A DNA stretch of 64,000 nucleotides from contig NZ_CP031320.1 in the NCBI RefSeq assembly GCF_003355155.1, forward strand, positions 5,199,367 to 5,263,366, in the 5' to 3' direction. The notes under the pieces are model-generated. The model was not told the origin of the DNA, did not search any database, and saw only the letters and a list, made by a program, of their open reading frames with translations. The translations under genes were made by a program, and so were the position numbers. This DNA comes from Streptomyces armeniacus. Its GTDB lineage: Bacteria; Actinomycetota; Actinomycetes; Streptomycetales; Streptomycetaceae. Shown piece by piece: positions 33,901 to 43,034 of the stretch; positions within the stretch are counted from its first letter, which is position 1, and each line of letters opens with the position of its first letter.

Positions 33901-34437
33901 CAGGGCCTGAAGGTCAACGGCAAGGACTGGTCCTCCACCGCGCTCCCGCACGACGTCCTGGCGAAGGGCGGCAAGCTGGAGTTCGAGATGGGCCCGGAGC
34001 CGTCGAAGTGGGGCAGCGGCCCCAAGGACGCGCCGTCGTCCGTCACGAAGGACAACAAGGTGCCGTCGCCCGCGCGGGACGTGAGCGATCCCGACGGCTC
34101 CGCGGACGTGCCCGAAGCGCTTCTGGACAACACCTCGGACACGGCGGCCGGCGTCACCGACGCGCCGGTGAGCGTGCGCGACGGCGCGCGCGTCACCTCG
34201 TACACCCTCACCTCGGACGCGGCGGACGCGGCGCCCGACGGGTGGGTCCTGGAGGGCTCGAACGGCCCGAAGGGCGACGGGGACTGGACCGAGGTGGACC
34301 GGCGCGAGGGCGAGTCCTTCCGCTGGTCGAAGCAGACGCGCGTCTTCCAGCTGCCGGAGCCGGGCACGTACGAGCGCTACCGCCTCGTACCGGCCGGTGA
34401 CGGGGGCAAGCTGGCGGAGGTGGAGCTGCTCGGCTGA
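30991..34437 (+). CDS. Secreted GH92 alpha-mannosidase
   Basis: Exported exo-acting alpha-mannosidase (family typically cleaves alpha-1,2-mannosyl links of N-glycans or yeast mannan), 1148 residues. Signal peptide residues 1-43 ending ASA. An N-terminal accessory beta domain (about 50-265) precedes the GH92 body, which begins near DYAVTNRGTQ. Hallmarks: NNGFWDTYRTTWPAYSF (about 597), HEGMSWALEGYLNDFG, GHSNQPSHHIAYTYD and GEMSAWYIFSALGFYP. A C-terminal beta-sandwich of about 150 residues follows. GTG 30991 follows GGGAGG. The promoter, a LacI-type operator over the leader and a strong terminator make it a single-gene regulon member, probably induced by mannosides. Confidence 0.94.
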   Translation: MRGRIPTGHRRTGFLRRLRAPAVLVSAALLATLAPSTAGTASAAPDPVDSTEFASSFEPGEPAPDWRDTVETGPDGKPRTDGVEPEGAPGGQGMSTHPDTGPTESPTAKPDAGFTGKHALRYAGTHRADGRGYAYNKVFDTDVRVTEDTVLSYRLFPEMKGEEDRSYSATNAAVDLAFTDGTYLSELAVKDQHGARLSPQGQGASKTLLVNQWNHKEARIGRAAAGKTVDRVLVAYDAAKGSRPFRGWVDDVTLAPKQPEKPKEHLSDYAVTNRGTQSSGDFSRGNNFPATAVPNGFNFWTPVTNADSTSWLYEYSRKNNADNLPTLQAFSASHEPSPWMGDRQTFQVMPSAAEGTPDASRTARALPFRHANETAKPHHYGVTFENGLRTDITPTDHAAMMRFRFPSDDASLIFDNVDNGGGLTLDREGGTVSGFSDVKSGLSIGATRMFVYAEFDKKATDGGRLEGGGGPDVTGYLRFDAGADRTVHMRIATSLISVDQAKANLEQEIPSDASFEGVRDGAQAEWDDILDTIEVEGASPDQLTTLYSNLYRLYLYPNSGFERVGPDQRKRYASPFSPAEKPDTPTETGSKIVDGEVYVNNGFWDTYRTTWPAYSFLTPKRAGRMVDGFVQQYKDGGWISRWSSPGYADLMTGTSSDVAFADAYAKGTEFDAKAAYEAALKNATVAPPDPGVGRKGMNTSPFLGYTNTDTHEGMSWALEGYLNDFGIARMGEALHKKTGEKRYKEEADYFLSRAQNYVHLFDDRVDFFQGRKPGGDWRLSPDAFDPRVWGHDYTETNGWNFAFTAPQDTRGLANLYGGRKGLGDKLDEYFATPETAEEKYKGSYDSVIHEMIEARDVRMGMYGHSNQPSHHIAYTYDAAGQPWKTQEKVREALSRLYLGSELGQGYAGDEDNGEMSAWYIFSALGFYPLVMGEPEYAVGSPLFTKATVHLENGKDLVVEAPENSAENVYVQGLKVNGKDWSSTALPHDVLAKGGKLEFEMGPEPSKWGSGPKDAPSSVTKDNKVPSPARDVSDPDGSADVPEALLDNTSDTAAGVTDAPVSVRDGARVTSYTLTSDAADAAPDGWVLEGSNGPKGDGDWTEVDRREGESFRWSKQTRVFQLPEPGTYERYRLVPAGDGGKLAEVELLG

Positions 34438-34473
34438 CCCCCACCGGCCGTACGGCACGCCTCTTGCCCTGCG

Positions 34474-34509
34474 CCCCGCTTCCCGCCGCGTCGTGCGGCG
34501 GGGGCGGGG
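34474..34509. terminator. Hairpin after GH92
   Basis: Nested GC stems: CCCGCCGC paired with GCGGCGGG around a 5-base loop, with an outer CCCCGC/GCGGGG stem, 37 bp after the stop. Confidence 0.72.
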
Positions 34510-34561
34510 CGTCGCCGTGCGGGTGTGTGCGCGGGGGGTGGACGGCGGTCTCGTACGGGGG

Positions 34562-34581
34562 CTAGTCTGAAAGCGAACTAG
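34562..34581. promoter_or_regulatory. CTAGT-N10-ACTAG inverted repeat before padR
   Basis: Arms CTAGT (34562-34566) and ACTAG (34577-34581) in a locally AT-rich spot about 97 bp upstream of the PadR gene. CTAG words are rare in this GC-rich DNA. A PadR autoregulatory site is plausible. Confidence 0.45.
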
Positions 34582-34677
34582 TCAGGATCCGCGAGTAGTT
34601 GGCGGGGAGACGAGAGCGGTCCGTACGCGGATTCGCACTGCCATGGGGCCGGTACGGGACGGGAGGGGAGGCGGCAC

Positions 34678-35025
34678 ATGGCACCTGCGGACGCGGCGGC
34701 CGGCTGGCTGCGCGGCGCCCTCCCCCTGTGCGTGGCCGCCGTACTCGCCGAGGGCGACCGGCACGGATACGCGCTGGTGCAGCGGCTCGCGGACTACGGG
34801 CTGGGCACCGTACGGGGCGGCGCCCTGTATCCCGTACTCGGCCGGATGGAGTCGGACGGCGCCGTCGAGTCCCGCTGGGAGGCGGGCGAGGGTGGCCCCG
34901 GCCGCAAGGTCTACCGCCTCACCGACGCCGGACGCGTCCGGCTGCACGACGAGATCGCGCGCTGGGAGGACTTTTCCCGCGCCATGGAACGGCTTGTGCG
35001 GCAGGCCGGCAAGGAGTTGTCGTGA
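34678..35025 (+). CDS. PadR-family regulator
   Basis: 115 residues, winged-helix PadR of the short type. AEGDRHGYALVQRLADYGLG and GGALYPVLGRMESDGAVESR are diagnostic, and GPGRKVYRLTDAGR follows. ATG 34678. Its stop overlaps the next start (GTGA), so it is translationally coupled to the membrane protein downstream, the usual PadR-HAAS pairing in which the regulator controls its membrane partner. Confidence 0.91.
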   Translation: MAPADAAAGWLRGALPLCVAAVLAEGDRHGYALVQRLADYGLGTVRGGALYPVLGRMESDGAVESRWEAGEGGPGRKVYRLTDAGRVRLHDEIARWEDFSRAMERLVRQAGKELS

Positions 35026-36068
35026 CCGAGGCAGCAGACGCCTGGGAGTTCCGGGCCCGGCTCGCGCTCGCCGAGCGCTCCGTGGAGAAGGACCTGCGCG
35101 ACACCGTACTGGCGGAGGTCACCGCGCACTGTACGGAGAGCGGCGAGACCCCGGAGGACGCTTTCGGCAGCCCGGACGACTTCGCCGAGACGGTCGTCAG
35201 CGAACGGCTGCCCGCCGGCGCCCTCCCCGTAAGCGACCCCGACGCGTGGACGGGCGCCGATTACGGCGCCGCCGTGGCCGCGCAGTTGGGGGTGATGGCG
35301 TTCGTCACCGGGGCGTATCTGACGGTGGCGGACGGCTTCATGACCGGCGTCACGGCGGGGGCGCTGGCCGGCTCCGCCGGTACGGCCGCCGCGGTGGCCG
35401 CCGTACACGGCGTGCCGCTCGCGCTGCGCGCGGGCTTCCGGGGGCGCGCGGTGGGCTGCGGACTGGTGGCGCTGGGCGCGCTGTTCGGGGCGGCGGGGGC
35501 GTTCACGCAGCTGCCGGGGGAGGCACTCGTACGGGTGCCGACGCCGTCGGTGTGCGTGGTGGGCGTCCTGCTCCTGCTGTGGCCGCTGCTGCACACGCCG
35601 AAGTCCGCGTCGTCCGCGTCGTCCGAGCTGTCCGAGCCGTCCGTGCCGTCATCCGGGCTGCCGCCCGAGGCGTGGCTGCGGAAGCTGCCCCAACTCCTCG
35701 AAGCGCGCCACGCGTTCGCGCGGGCACGCGCGCTGGAGCTCACGGAGGAGGCGAGCCGCCACGCGGCGGAGGCGGGGACCGCGCCGGAGGAGGAGTTCGG
35801 CCCGGTGGCGGCGTACGCGCGCCGGCTCGCGGAGACGGAATCGGACGCGGCCCGGCGCCGCTGGTGGCGCGTATTGCGCTGGTGCCGGCGCGACGACGTA
35901 CGGCACGCTGCGGCCCTCGCGCTCTTCGGCACGTACCTCGCGCACAACGTGCACAGTGATGGCCCGCTCTGGCTCACGGCGGTGGCCGCGGTGGGCACCC
36001 TGACGAGCGGGTCGCTGCTGGCGGGGCACTTGCGGGAACGGGGCGCGCGGGGCGGGGCGCCGGCCTGA
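35022..36068 (+). CDS. HAAS-domain membrane protein coupled to PadR
   Basis: 348 residues. An N-terminal HAAS-like prefix (LALAERSVEKDLRDTVLAEV, then GSPDDFAETVV, about 1-65) is followed by four hydrophobic helices (about 85-185). A second HAAS-like helical stretch (RARALELTEEASRHAAEAGT) comes next, with two more helices at the end. GTG 35022 follows AAGGAG and overlaps the PadR stop. The family is thought to work with PadR in envelope stress or transporter control; its exact function is not known. Confidence 0.72.
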   Translation: MTEAADAWEFRARLALAERSVEKDLRDTVLAEVTAHCTESGETPEDAFGSPDDFAETVVSERLPAGALPVSDPDAWTGADYGAAVAAQLGVMAFVTGAYLTVADGFMTGVTAGALAGSAGTAAAVAAVHGVPLALRAGFRGRAVGCGLVALGALFGAAGAFTQLPGEALVRVPTPSVCVVGVLLLLWPLLHTPKSASSASSELSEPSVPSSGLPPEAWLRKLPQLLEARHAFARARALELTEEASRHAAEAGTAPEEEFGPVAAYARRLAETESDAARRRWWRVLRWCRRDDVRHAAALALFGTYLAHNVHSDGPLWLTAVAAVGTLTSGSLLAGHLRERGARGGAPA

Positions 36069-36135
36069 GCGGGACGCCGTTGTCAGGCCGTCGTTCGCAG
36101 GCTCCGTTGTCAGACCCCTCGGCTACGTTTCCCGC

Positions 36136-36831
36136 ATGACGGAATTCGTACTCGTGGCAGGCGCCTGGCTCGGCTCGTGGGCGTGGGACGACGTGGTGCC
36201 GGAGCTGCGCGCGGCCGGTCGCGGCGCCCGCGCGGTGACGCTGTCCGGGGTGGCGGAGAGACGGGGCGAGCCGGCCGGGCAGCAGACCCACGTCCAGGAC
36301 ATCGTCACCGAGGTCGAAAGACACGACCTGCGCGACGTCGTCCTCGTGGGGCACAGCTACTCGGGCATCCCGGTCGGCCAGGCCGCCGAACGGATCGGCG
36401 ACCGGCTGGCCCACGTGGTCTTCGTGGACTCCAACGTTCCGGTCGACGGCGAGTCGTTCGTGTCGGCCCTGCCCGACGTGGCGGCGTCGGTCGCCGAGAA
36501 CGGCGGCGTGTGGCCGCCGTTGACGGCCGCCGACTGCGCGGGCCAGGACCTCGACGACGAGCAGACCGCCCGCATCGTCGCCGCAGCCACCCCGCACCCC
36601 GGCACCGCCCTCACCGAACCGGCCGTCCTGACCCGGCCCCTGGGCGAGCTCCCGGCGACGTACATCAAGTGCCTGCTGGACGGCCCCGACCCGATGCCCG
36701 CGGTGGCGCGCCTGCTGACCAGCGAACGCTGGCGCCTCGTGGAGCTGAACACGGGCCACTGGCCGATGCTCTCCCAACCGTCCGCCCTCGCCCACCTCCT
36801 CCTCAGATCAACGGAGCCCACCCGCGCCTGA
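36136..36831 (+). CDS. Small alpha/beta hydrolase
   Basis: 231 residues, similar to methylesterase/salicylic-acid-binding-protein-2-like hydrolases. Oxyanion region FVLVAGAWLGSWAWDDVVPE, nucleophile GHSYSG (Ser74), and a histidine near the end in LNTGHWPMLSQP. ATG 36136. Convergent with the PrsW gene downstream; spacing of 68 bp from the HAAS gene leaves cotranscription open. Confidence 0.86.
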   Translation: MTEFVLVAGAWLGSWAWDDVVPELRAAGRGARAVTLSGVAERRGEPAGQQTHVQDIVTEVERHDLRDVVLVGHSYSGIPVGQAAERIGDRLAHVVFVDSNVPVDGESFVSALPDVAASVAENGGVWPPLTAADCAGQDLDDEQTARIVAAATPHPGTALTEPAVLTRPLGELPATYIKCLLDGPDPMPAVARLLTSERWRLVELNTGHWPMLSQPSALAHLLLRSTEPTRA

Positions 36832-36860
36832 CGCCTGAACCCGGCGCCGGGCGGGCGCTG

Positions 36861-38333
36861 TCATCCGTACGGCGGCTGCGCGCCGGGGCCCGGGTGCGGC
36901 TGCCCGCCGTACGGTGCGCCCGTCTGCGGTGCGCTTCCGTACGGTGCGTTTCCCGGCGCGTTCCCGTACGGCGCGTTCCAGTGCCCGTACGGTGCCGCGC
37001 CCCACTGCGGCGGCAGGAACGGGCGCGCCAGGGTCAGGGCCGCCCGTTCCGTCGGCGGCGCCGCCAGTGCGCGGCGCGTCCACACGTGGTGCAGCAGCTC
37101 CTGCTCGCGCGCGGGGAAGTCCGGTGCGCCCGCGCCCCGTTCGGCGCGGGCGCGCAGCAGCGCGAGGGAGGTGGCGAAGTGCTGGTATTCGAGCACCGTA
37201 CGGGCGGCGGCCGCCCCGTGCGTACGGCGTGCCTGCCCGCGTGCGAGCGCCCGTGCGCGCATCGACGCGAGCGCCCACGCCTCCGGCATGGAGAGCCACC
37301 CGGCGGCGGCGTACGCGGGCAGCGTACGGCGTACGGTGCGCAGTTCGTTCTGCCGCGACCAGATGGCCAACCAGGTCAGGGCGGCGAACGCGGGCAGCAT
37401 GAACAGCACGTACACCCCGAGGAAGGTCATGCCCTCGCCGGACGCGGCGCCGTTCCACACGGCGTGCAGCACCACCGCCGTGAGCAGACCGAGCAGCGGG
37501 AGCAGTACGCGGGCGGCACGTCGCCGGTACGGGAGGCCCGCCGCGATGCCGAACGCCACCCCCGTAAGCGCCGTGAACAGCGGGTGCGCGAACGGCGACA
37601 GCACGACCCGTACGAAGAACGTGGTCGCCGTCGCCGACTCGGCCAGCGCCGAGGGGCCGCCGAACGCGGTGTCCTGGCCGTAGGCGCTGCCGAGGTAGAG
37701 GACGTTCTCGGTGAAGGCGAAGCCGGTCGCGGTGACGCCCGCGATGACGATGCCGGAGACGACGCCGGCGAAGTCACGCCGGCGGAAGAGGTAGAGCAGG
37801 AGGATCGCGGCGGCCTTGGCGAGCTCCTCGACGACCGGGGCGACGACGGTCGAGCCGAGGGTGTCGGCGCGCGACGAGTCGTCGTCGGCCATGGACGTGG
37901 CGAGCCAGGCGGTGGTGAGGCTGTTCGCGAGCAGCGCGATGAGGGTGGCGGCGCAGGCGCCCCACGCAAACGCGAAGGCGAGATTCCGCCACGGCGCCGG
38001 CTCCACCCCGTCTATCCAGCGGAACGCGGCTATCAGCAGCGGCACCGGCAGCACCGCCAGCATCAGACCGACCAACAGGCCCTGGGTGCCCGTCTGCTCA
38101 CGTACGAGCGCGAGGATCATCAGGCCGCACAGCGCCAGCACGCCGGCCACCGCCAGCGCGCGGAGCGTACGGCTGTGCCGGTGCCACCAGGACGGTGCGC
38201 GCGGCGGGTGGTAGCGCCACTCCGCGGGGGACGCGGGCATCGCGGGAAACCGCGGGTCCTCTTCGTACGAGGGGACCGCGGAGGCGGCGCCGCCCGGCGG
38301 GTGCGCGTGGCCTGGCTGGTATCCCTGATGCAC
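36861..38333 (-). CDS. PrsW-family intramembrane metalloprotease
   Basis: 490 residues with about eight transmembrane helices. The PrsW motifs are present: VEELAK (Glu about 166-167), FAFTENVLY, SPFAHPLFTALTG and LHAVWN, which supply the metal-binding and catalytic residues. The N-terminal 45 residues are Pro/His-rich and the C-terminal 60 are PYG repeats; both are probably disordered. In other bacteria PrsW cleaves anti-sigma factors; no anti-sigma gene is adjacent. GTG 38333. The gene follows trmB on the same strand after 85 bp, possibly in the same transcript. Confidence 0.9.
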   Translation of the reverse strand: MHQGYQPGHAHPPGGAASAVPSYEEDPRFPAMPASPAEWRYHPPRAPSWWHRHSRTLRALAVAGVLALCGLMILALVREQTGTQGLLVGLMLAVLPVPLLIAAFRWIDGVEPAPWRNLAFAFAWGACAATLIALLANSLTTAWLATSMADDDSSRADTLGSTVVAPVVEELAKAAAILLLYLFRRRDFAGVVSGIVIAGVTATGFAFTENVLYLGSAYGQDTAFGGPSALAESATATTFFVRVVLSPFAHPLFTALTGVAFGIAAGLPYRRRAARVLLPLLGLLTAVVLHAVWNGAASGEGMTFLGVYVLFMLPAFAALTWLAIWSRQNELRTVRRTLPAYAAAGWLSMPEAWALASMRARALARGQARRTHGAAAARTVLEYQHFATSLALLRARAERGAGAPDFPAREQELLHHVWTRRALAAPPTERAALTLARPFLPPQWGAAPYGHWNAPYGNAPGNAPYGSAPQTGAPYGGQPHPGPGAQPPYG

Positions 38334-38417
38334 CTGTCGACAGTAACGGCCGTACGGGGGGCCGTGACGACCGATCCAGGCCGGGGTGTGCGCTGGCGGC
38401 GGGGGACAGCGGCGGGG

Positions 38418-39236
38418 TCAGCGGCGGCGGAACAGCAGATCGTGCACGCGGTGTCCCTTGTCCAGCCCTTGGCCCTCGAACCGGGTGAAGGGACGCGACT
38501 CGGGGCGTGGCGCGAAGCCTTCCCCTGCCTTCGGCGGGGAGGCCCCACTGTCCGGCTGCGTGTTCTCGTACGCGGGATGCGCGTTCAGCACCTCCAGCAT
38601 GTGCTCCGCGTACGGCTCCCAGTCCGTCGCCAGATGCACCAGCGCGCCCGGCGCGAGCGGTACGGCGGCCAGGTCGAGGAACTCCGGCTGGACGATACGG
38701 CGCTTGTGGTGCCGCTTCTTCGGCCACGGGTCCGGGAAGTACAGGCGGAGCCCGGCGAGCGAGGCGGGCGGCAGCATGTGGCGCAGCAGGATGATCGCGT
38801 CACCGTTCACGACGCGGATGTTGGACAGGCCGTGCAGATCCGCGAGGCGCAGCAGGTTGCCGTGGCCCGGGGTGTGCACGTCCACGGCGAGGATGCCCGT
38901 GCCCGGGTCGTCCGCCGCCATCTGTACGGTCGCCTCGCCCATGCCGAAACCGATCTCCAGCACGATCGGGGCGTCCGGCGGGAGCGTGTCGAAGAGGGCG
39001 GGCAGATCGAGCCGCGTCCGCTCGTCGACCTCCAGCCCCCACTTCGGCCACAGCCGCTCCAGCGCCTTGCGCTGGCCGTGCGTGACGCGGCTGCGGCGGG
39101 GGGTGAAGCTGCGGATGTGGTGTGCGGTTGCTTTGTGTGCGGTGCGTGCGGTTTCGGCAGGGCGCGCGTCGTCTGCGTGCGGTGCGCCGTGCGGTGCGCC
39201 GTGCGGTGCTGGGCTGGGGGTTTCGTTCTCGGACAC
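38418..39236 (-). CDS. trmB: tRNA (guanine-N7-)-methyltransferase
   Basis: SAM-dependent enzyme that makes m7G46 in tRNA, 272 residues. SAM motif LEIGFGMGEA and the family fingerprint YFPDPWPKKRHHKRR are intact. The N-terminus carries a variable GAPHGAPH repeat and about 40 extra residues before the conserved RSFTPRRSRVTHGQRKALE. GTG 39236; the ribosome site is weak, so a later start is possible. Confidence 0.95.
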   Translation of the reverse strand: MSENETPSPAPHGAPHGAPHADDARPAETARTAHKATAHHIRSFTPRRSRVTHGQRKALERLWPKWGLEVDERTRLDLPALFDTLPPDAPIVLEIGFGMGEATVQMAADDPGTGILAVDVHTPGHGNLLRLADLHGLSNIRVVNGDAIILLRHMLPPASLAGLRLYFPDPWPKKRHHKRRIVQPEFLDLAAVPLAPGALVHLATDWEPYAEHMLEVLNAHPAYENTQPDSGASPPKAGEGFAPRPESRPFTRFEGQGLDKGHRVHDLLFRRR

Positions 39237-39317
39237 AGTGCGGTCAATTCTACGGCGCGCAAGATCGGACCGTTGTGCCCCTCGGCTGGGCCACCCCGAG
39301 CCCGTCCGGCCACCCCA

Positions 39318-39512
39318 AGCCGTCCGGCGTTTGAGGACGGCCCCTGGCCACGATGTTGGTGCGCTGTCCCTCGACGCTTCCTGGCCACCGGCGGGCCGGT
39401 GGCCGCCCCGGTTCGTCCTCAAGCGCCGGACGGGCTGGATGTGGTGGCCCGTCCCGTTCGTCTGCCGCGAGTCGCGGGCCGAGGGCCGTCCTCAAGCGCC
39501 GGACGGGCTGGA
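39318..39512. repeat. Cluster of three GTCCGGCG-TTGAGGAC repeats
   Basis: One forward copy (39318-39338) and two inverted copies (39415-39438, 39488-39512) of the same intergenic element seen at 24.3, 45.5 and 51.1 kb. The last copy overlaps the 3' end of lhgO: the final residues SSPSGA and the TGA stop are encoded by the repeat itself. Confidence 0.88.
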
Positions 39513-40784
39513 TGCGCGCAGCAGGGTCAGCGCGCGGGTGGCGATCTCGCGGCCGATCGGGAGTGACGCCGTCGCCGCCGGTGACGGCGCGTTCAGGACG
39601 TGCACCGTGTGCGGTGCCTCGCGGATCAGGAAGTCGTCGGCCAGCGTCCCGTCCGGCAGCACCGCCTGCGCCCGTACGCCCGCCGGTGCCGGACGCAGGT
39701 CCGCGGGCGCCGCCTCCGGCAGCAGCCGCCGTACCGCCGTCGTGAACGCCCGGCGCGACAGCGAACGCCGCAGCTCCCCCGCGCCGTACCGCCAGTGCCG
39801 CCGCGCTATCCGCCAGCTGCCCGGATACCCGAGCACGCCCGCCAGCTCGCGCGCCCGTACGGTGCCCCAGCCGTATCCCTCGCGGGCGAGGGCCGGGACC
39901 GCGTTCGGGCCGATGTGCACCGCGCCGTCGATGCCGCGCGTGAGGTGTACCCCGAGGAACGGGAACGCCGGGTCCGGCACCGGATACACCAGCCCGCGGA
40001 CCAGGAACGAGCGCTCGTCCGCCAGCTCGTAGTACTCCCCCCGGAACGGCACGATCCGCATCCGCGGGTCGTCGCCGGTCAGCCGGGCGATGCGGTCGCA
40101 GTGCAGTCCCGCGCAGTTGACCAGCGTGCGGGCGCGCAGCACGGTGCCGTCCGCGGTCCGTACGGCCACACCGCGCCCCGTACGGCGGTCGATCGCGGTG
40201 ACCTCCGCGCCGCAGCGGATCGTGGCGCCCGCGTCACGCGCGAGGCGGGCCAGGGTGTCCGCGACGGCGCCGAAGTCGCAGATGCCGGTGGTGCCGACGT
40301 GGAGGGCGGCGAGGCCGCGGACGTGCGGCTCGTACGCGGTGATCTGGGCCGGGCCCAGCTCCCGTACGGGGATGCCGTGCTCGCGCCCGCGCTGGGCCAG
40401 AGCGTGCAGGCGCGGCAGCTCCGCGCGCTCCGTGGCGACGATCAGCTTGCCGGTCAGCTCGTGCGGAATGCCGTGCTCCGCGCAGAACTTGACCATCTCC
40501 GTGGCGCCCTGGACGGCGAAGCGCGCCTTCAGCGACCCCGGGCGGTAGTAGATGCCGCTGTGGATCACACCGCTGTTCCGCCCGGTCTGGTGCCGGGCGG
40601 TGCCGGGCTCCTTCTCCAGCACGGTGACGCGGGTGCCGGGCGCGGACCGCGTCAGCGCGTACGCGGTCGACAGGCCGACGATGCCGCCGCCGATCACCAG
40701 CACGTCGCAGTCGTACGGCACGGGTGAGTCCGTACGTCCCGCCGCTGCCGCCGCCCTGTTCGCCTCCGTGGTCACGACTCCCAT
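39492..40784 (-). CDS. lhgO: L-2-hydroxyglutarate oxidase
   Basis: FAD-dependent oxidase of the DAO family that returns L-2-hydroxyglutarate to 2-oxoglutarate, 430 residues. FAD fingerprint VLVIGGGIVGLSTAYAL near the start. Family-specific GTARHQTGRNSGVIHSGIYY and KLIVATE follow, then the tail motif DGTLADDFLIREAPHTVHVL and NAPSPAATASL. ATG 40784 has GGGAG 6 bases upstream; GTG 40775 is an alternative. The last six codons and stop come from the intergenic repeat. It lies convergent-free between trmB and the NsdA-like gene, all on the minus strand. Confidence 0.92.
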   Translation of the reverse strand: MGVVTTEANRAAAAAGRTDSPVPYDCDVLVIGGGIVGLSTAYALTRSAPGTRVTVLEKEPGTARHQTGRNSGVIHSGIYYRPGSLKARFAVQGATEMVKFCAEHGIPHELTGKLIVATERAELPRLHALAQRGREHGIPVRELGPAQITAYEPHVRGLAALHVGTTGICDFGAVADTLARLARDAGATIRCGAEVTAIDRRTGRGVAVRTADGTVLRARTLVNCAGLHCDRIARLTGDDPRMRIVPFRGEYYELADERSFLVRGLVYPVPDPAFPFLGVHLTRGIDGAVHIGPNAVPALAREGYGWGTVRARELAGVLGYPGSWRIARRHWRYGAGELRRSLSRRAFTTAVRRLLPEAAPADLRPAPAGVRAQAVLPDGTLADDFLIREAPHTVHVLNAPSPAATASLPIGREIATRALTLLRASSPSGA

Positions 40785-40896
40785 CATGGACTCCCGCACT
40801 GACAAGGACCTCACGGCCGCGAAAGCGCAGGGCCAACCGCAGGCGCGGCGACAGGCGCAGACGCAGGAACAGGCGGCCGTCCCCGCGAGACACGCG

Positions 40897-42366
40897 TCAC
40901 GCCGGAGCCACCAGCAGCGGCCGCGCCCGCTCCCGCAGCTCCGCCACGCGCGGCTCGTCGCCGTACGGCTCCAGCCGGTGCAGCAGGTCCCGTACGTACT
41001 CCGTCGTGCGCGCCGACGAGATCCGTCCGGCGACCTCCACCGCGCGGGTGCCCGCCGCGCACGCCGCGTCCAGGTTGCCCGACTCGAGCTCCGCGACCGC
41101 CGAGACGACCAGCCGCAGCCCGTGCGACCGTACGAACTCCTCCGTCGGCCGCGAGAGCGCCTTCTCCGTGAAGCGGCGCACCTGGCGGGGCGCCTTCAGA
41201 TCGCGGTAGCACTCGGCGGCGTCGGCGGCGAGCCGGTCGTAGGAGTAGAAGTCGAGCCAGGACGGGTCCTGGTCGCCCTCGCGGGCGCGTTCCAGCCAGC
41301 CCTCCGCCGAGGACAGCGCGGCGCCGCACGCGTGCGAGTCGCCGGCCTTCGCCTGCGCGCGCGCCTCCACGAGCCGGAAGAAGCTCATGGTGCGGGCGGT
41401 GGCCAGGCCCCGGTTGCGTTCGATGGCGGCCTGTGCCAGGTCGACGCCCTCGTCCGCGAAGCCGCGGTACGTCGCCTGCAGCGACATCGACGCCAGTACG
41501 TAGCCGCCGAGGGGCACGTCCGCGGCGGCGCGGGCCAGCCGGAGCGCCTGTATGTAGTACCGCTGGGCAGCCTCCTGCTGGCCGGTGTCGAAGGCCATCC
41601 AGCCGGCGAGACGGGTGAGTTCGGAGGTGGCGCCGAAGAGGGCGCGGCCGACCTCGTCCGAGTACGAGCCGAGGAGCAGCGGCGCCGCGTCGACCCGCAG
41701 GCACTCGGGGACCATGGACGAACGCCAGTCCCCGCCGCCGTACTTGGAGTCCCAGCGGCGCGCCTCGTCCGCGGCCTCCCGCAGCTTGGACACGTCCGTG
41801 TGCCCGACGCGTATCAGCGCGGGCCCGGTGGCCCGCCCGTCCTCGCCGTTGCCCGCCGCGGCTGCCGCCGCCGCGGCCGCGCGCGCGGCATCCGCGTCCC
41901 GCGCCACCGAACTGTCGGCGGGCGTGATGAGCCAGCGCGACGTGGGCGTGGCGTAAGCGCTGACGGCGAAGGATCCGGCCAGCGTCTGCCAGATGCCGCC
42001 GCCGCGCCGGCCGCCGAGATCCAGCCGGTACAGATCCGTGGCGGACTTCACCGCCGCCGCCACGTCGCGCGGGAACGCGAGACCCACCTCAGGCGCCGGA
42101 TCGGCGTCGGCGAGCCCGATTTCGTGCAGCGGAACGGGACGCCCCAGCTTGCTGCCTATGGCCGCGGCGATGAGGTGGGGCGCGGCGCCCTGCGGCACCA
42201 TCCCCTTGGAGACCCACCGGGCGACCGACGTCTTGTCGTACCGGAGCGTCAAGCCGCGCTGCGCTCCCAGGTCGTTGACCCGGCGGGCGAGTCCGGCGTT
42301 GCTGATTCCTGCGAGGGCGAGAACGGTGCCGAGTTTCTCATTCGGCCCGCGTGGCTCCCTGGACAT
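40897..42366 (-). CDS. NsdA-like regulator (sporulation-associated family)
   Basis: 489 residues. The N-terminal 60 form a helix-turn-helix-like region ([38 protein letters not shown]) found in NsdA and its paralogues, negative regulators of Streptomyces differentiation. An Ala-rich linker (about 175-195) precedes a tetratricopeptide-like helical array to the end. ATG 42366 follows AGGGG at 5 bases. Paralogy with NsdA is from memory of the family, so developmental function is inference. It diverges from the asparagine-synthetase-like gene over a long 670-bp spacer. Confidence 0.82.
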   Translation of the reverse strand: MSREPRGPNEKLGTVLALAGISNAGLARRVNDLGAQRGLTLRYDKTSVARWVSKGMVPQGAAPHLIAAAIGSKLGRPVPLHEIGLADADPAPEVGLAFPRDVAAAVKSATDLYRLDLGGRRGGGIWQTLAGSFAVSAYATPTSRWLITPADSSVARDADAARAAAAAAAAAGNGEDGRATGPALIRVGHTDVSKLREAADEARRWDSKYGGGDWRSSMVPECLRVDAAPLLLGSYSDEVGRALFGATSELTRLAGWMAFDTGQQEAAQRYYIQALRLARAAADVPLGGYVLASMSLQATYRGFADEGVDLAQAAIERNRGLATARTMSFFRLVEARAQAKAGDSHACGAALSSAEGWLERAREGDQDPSWLDFYSYDRLAADAAECYRDLKAPRQVRRFTEKALSRPTEEFVRSHGLRLVVSAVAELESGNLDAACAAGTRAVEVAGRISSARTTEYVRDLLHRLEPYGDEPRVAELRERARPLLVAPA

Positions 42367-43034
42367 GCGCACCCCTGACACACACCGACGGCCGCCCCGC
42401 GGCGAACGCGGAGGCACCCCTGACCGCGAACTCCGGTCAGGGGCTTCCCCGTTCGCCTTGGACGGGAAAGTTCTGCGACCCAGCGTAGTTCGCCGCATCC
42501 CGACCGTTAAGAGGCGTTATCCCGGATGGCGGGATCTATGTCCGTGCGGAGCGCCGGGTCGCGGCGGCCGTGGGCATGTGCTCCCGGCGTGTGGCCATGC
42601 GCCCGTTCGTGCGCTCTGTGCCCGGCTGAGGTGAAGCGCTTCCATGTGAGTCGCGTGGGTCGGCCCACTGAACTGGACCAGTGGGCTGGGGGACACCGCC
42701 GTCTACATTCCCCGCGGGCGGCGGTTCGGTCCGGGGGGCGCACTCGTCCCCCGGACTGACATTTGGCCGAATGACACCGGTTGACTCACCCGGCATATTC
42801 CGCACCTGGCTCGGCTCGACCGCGGGCGGCCCCACGGGTGCGCATGCGCGGCGCACTTCACAAAGTCGCGCGCCCCTTGAGCGCCTCCGGCATGCCCTAT
42901 TCGTGGCAGCATGGTCACAACGGCGGCTGGCAACAGCACCTTTCGGGCTTTGCGAGCCCCTGGACCCAGTTGGGCTTTTGGGCCTTTCGGCCCCTGTTGG
43001 GCCTTATGGACGCTACGGGCGGAGGCGGGCGGCG
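42367..43034. other. Long divergent spacer, no confirmed gene
   Basis: 668 bp between the NsdA-like and asparagine-synthetase-like genes, noticeably less GC-rich than coding DNA. It holds a GGGCC-TTTC-GGCCC hairpin within a longer TTGGGC-rich stretch (about 42965-43005) just before the downstream gene. A frame starting at ATG 42843 or 42891 encodes a Trp/His-rich peptide (PYSWQHGHNGGWQQH) but does not stop before the next gene and has mixed third-position GC, so I do not call it. The length suggests multiple promoters or a structured leader. Confidence 0.5.

Noticed and set aside
30802..34458. 1218-codon minus-strand open frame
   Set aside because: Antisense shadow of the GH92 gene with Val/Arg/Leu-rich composition and no family motif.
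42843..43034. Trp/His-rich small protein or attenuator leader before the asparagine-synthetase-like gene
   Set aside because: The frame has no stop before the next gene and mixed third-position GC, so it is not convincing as coding.
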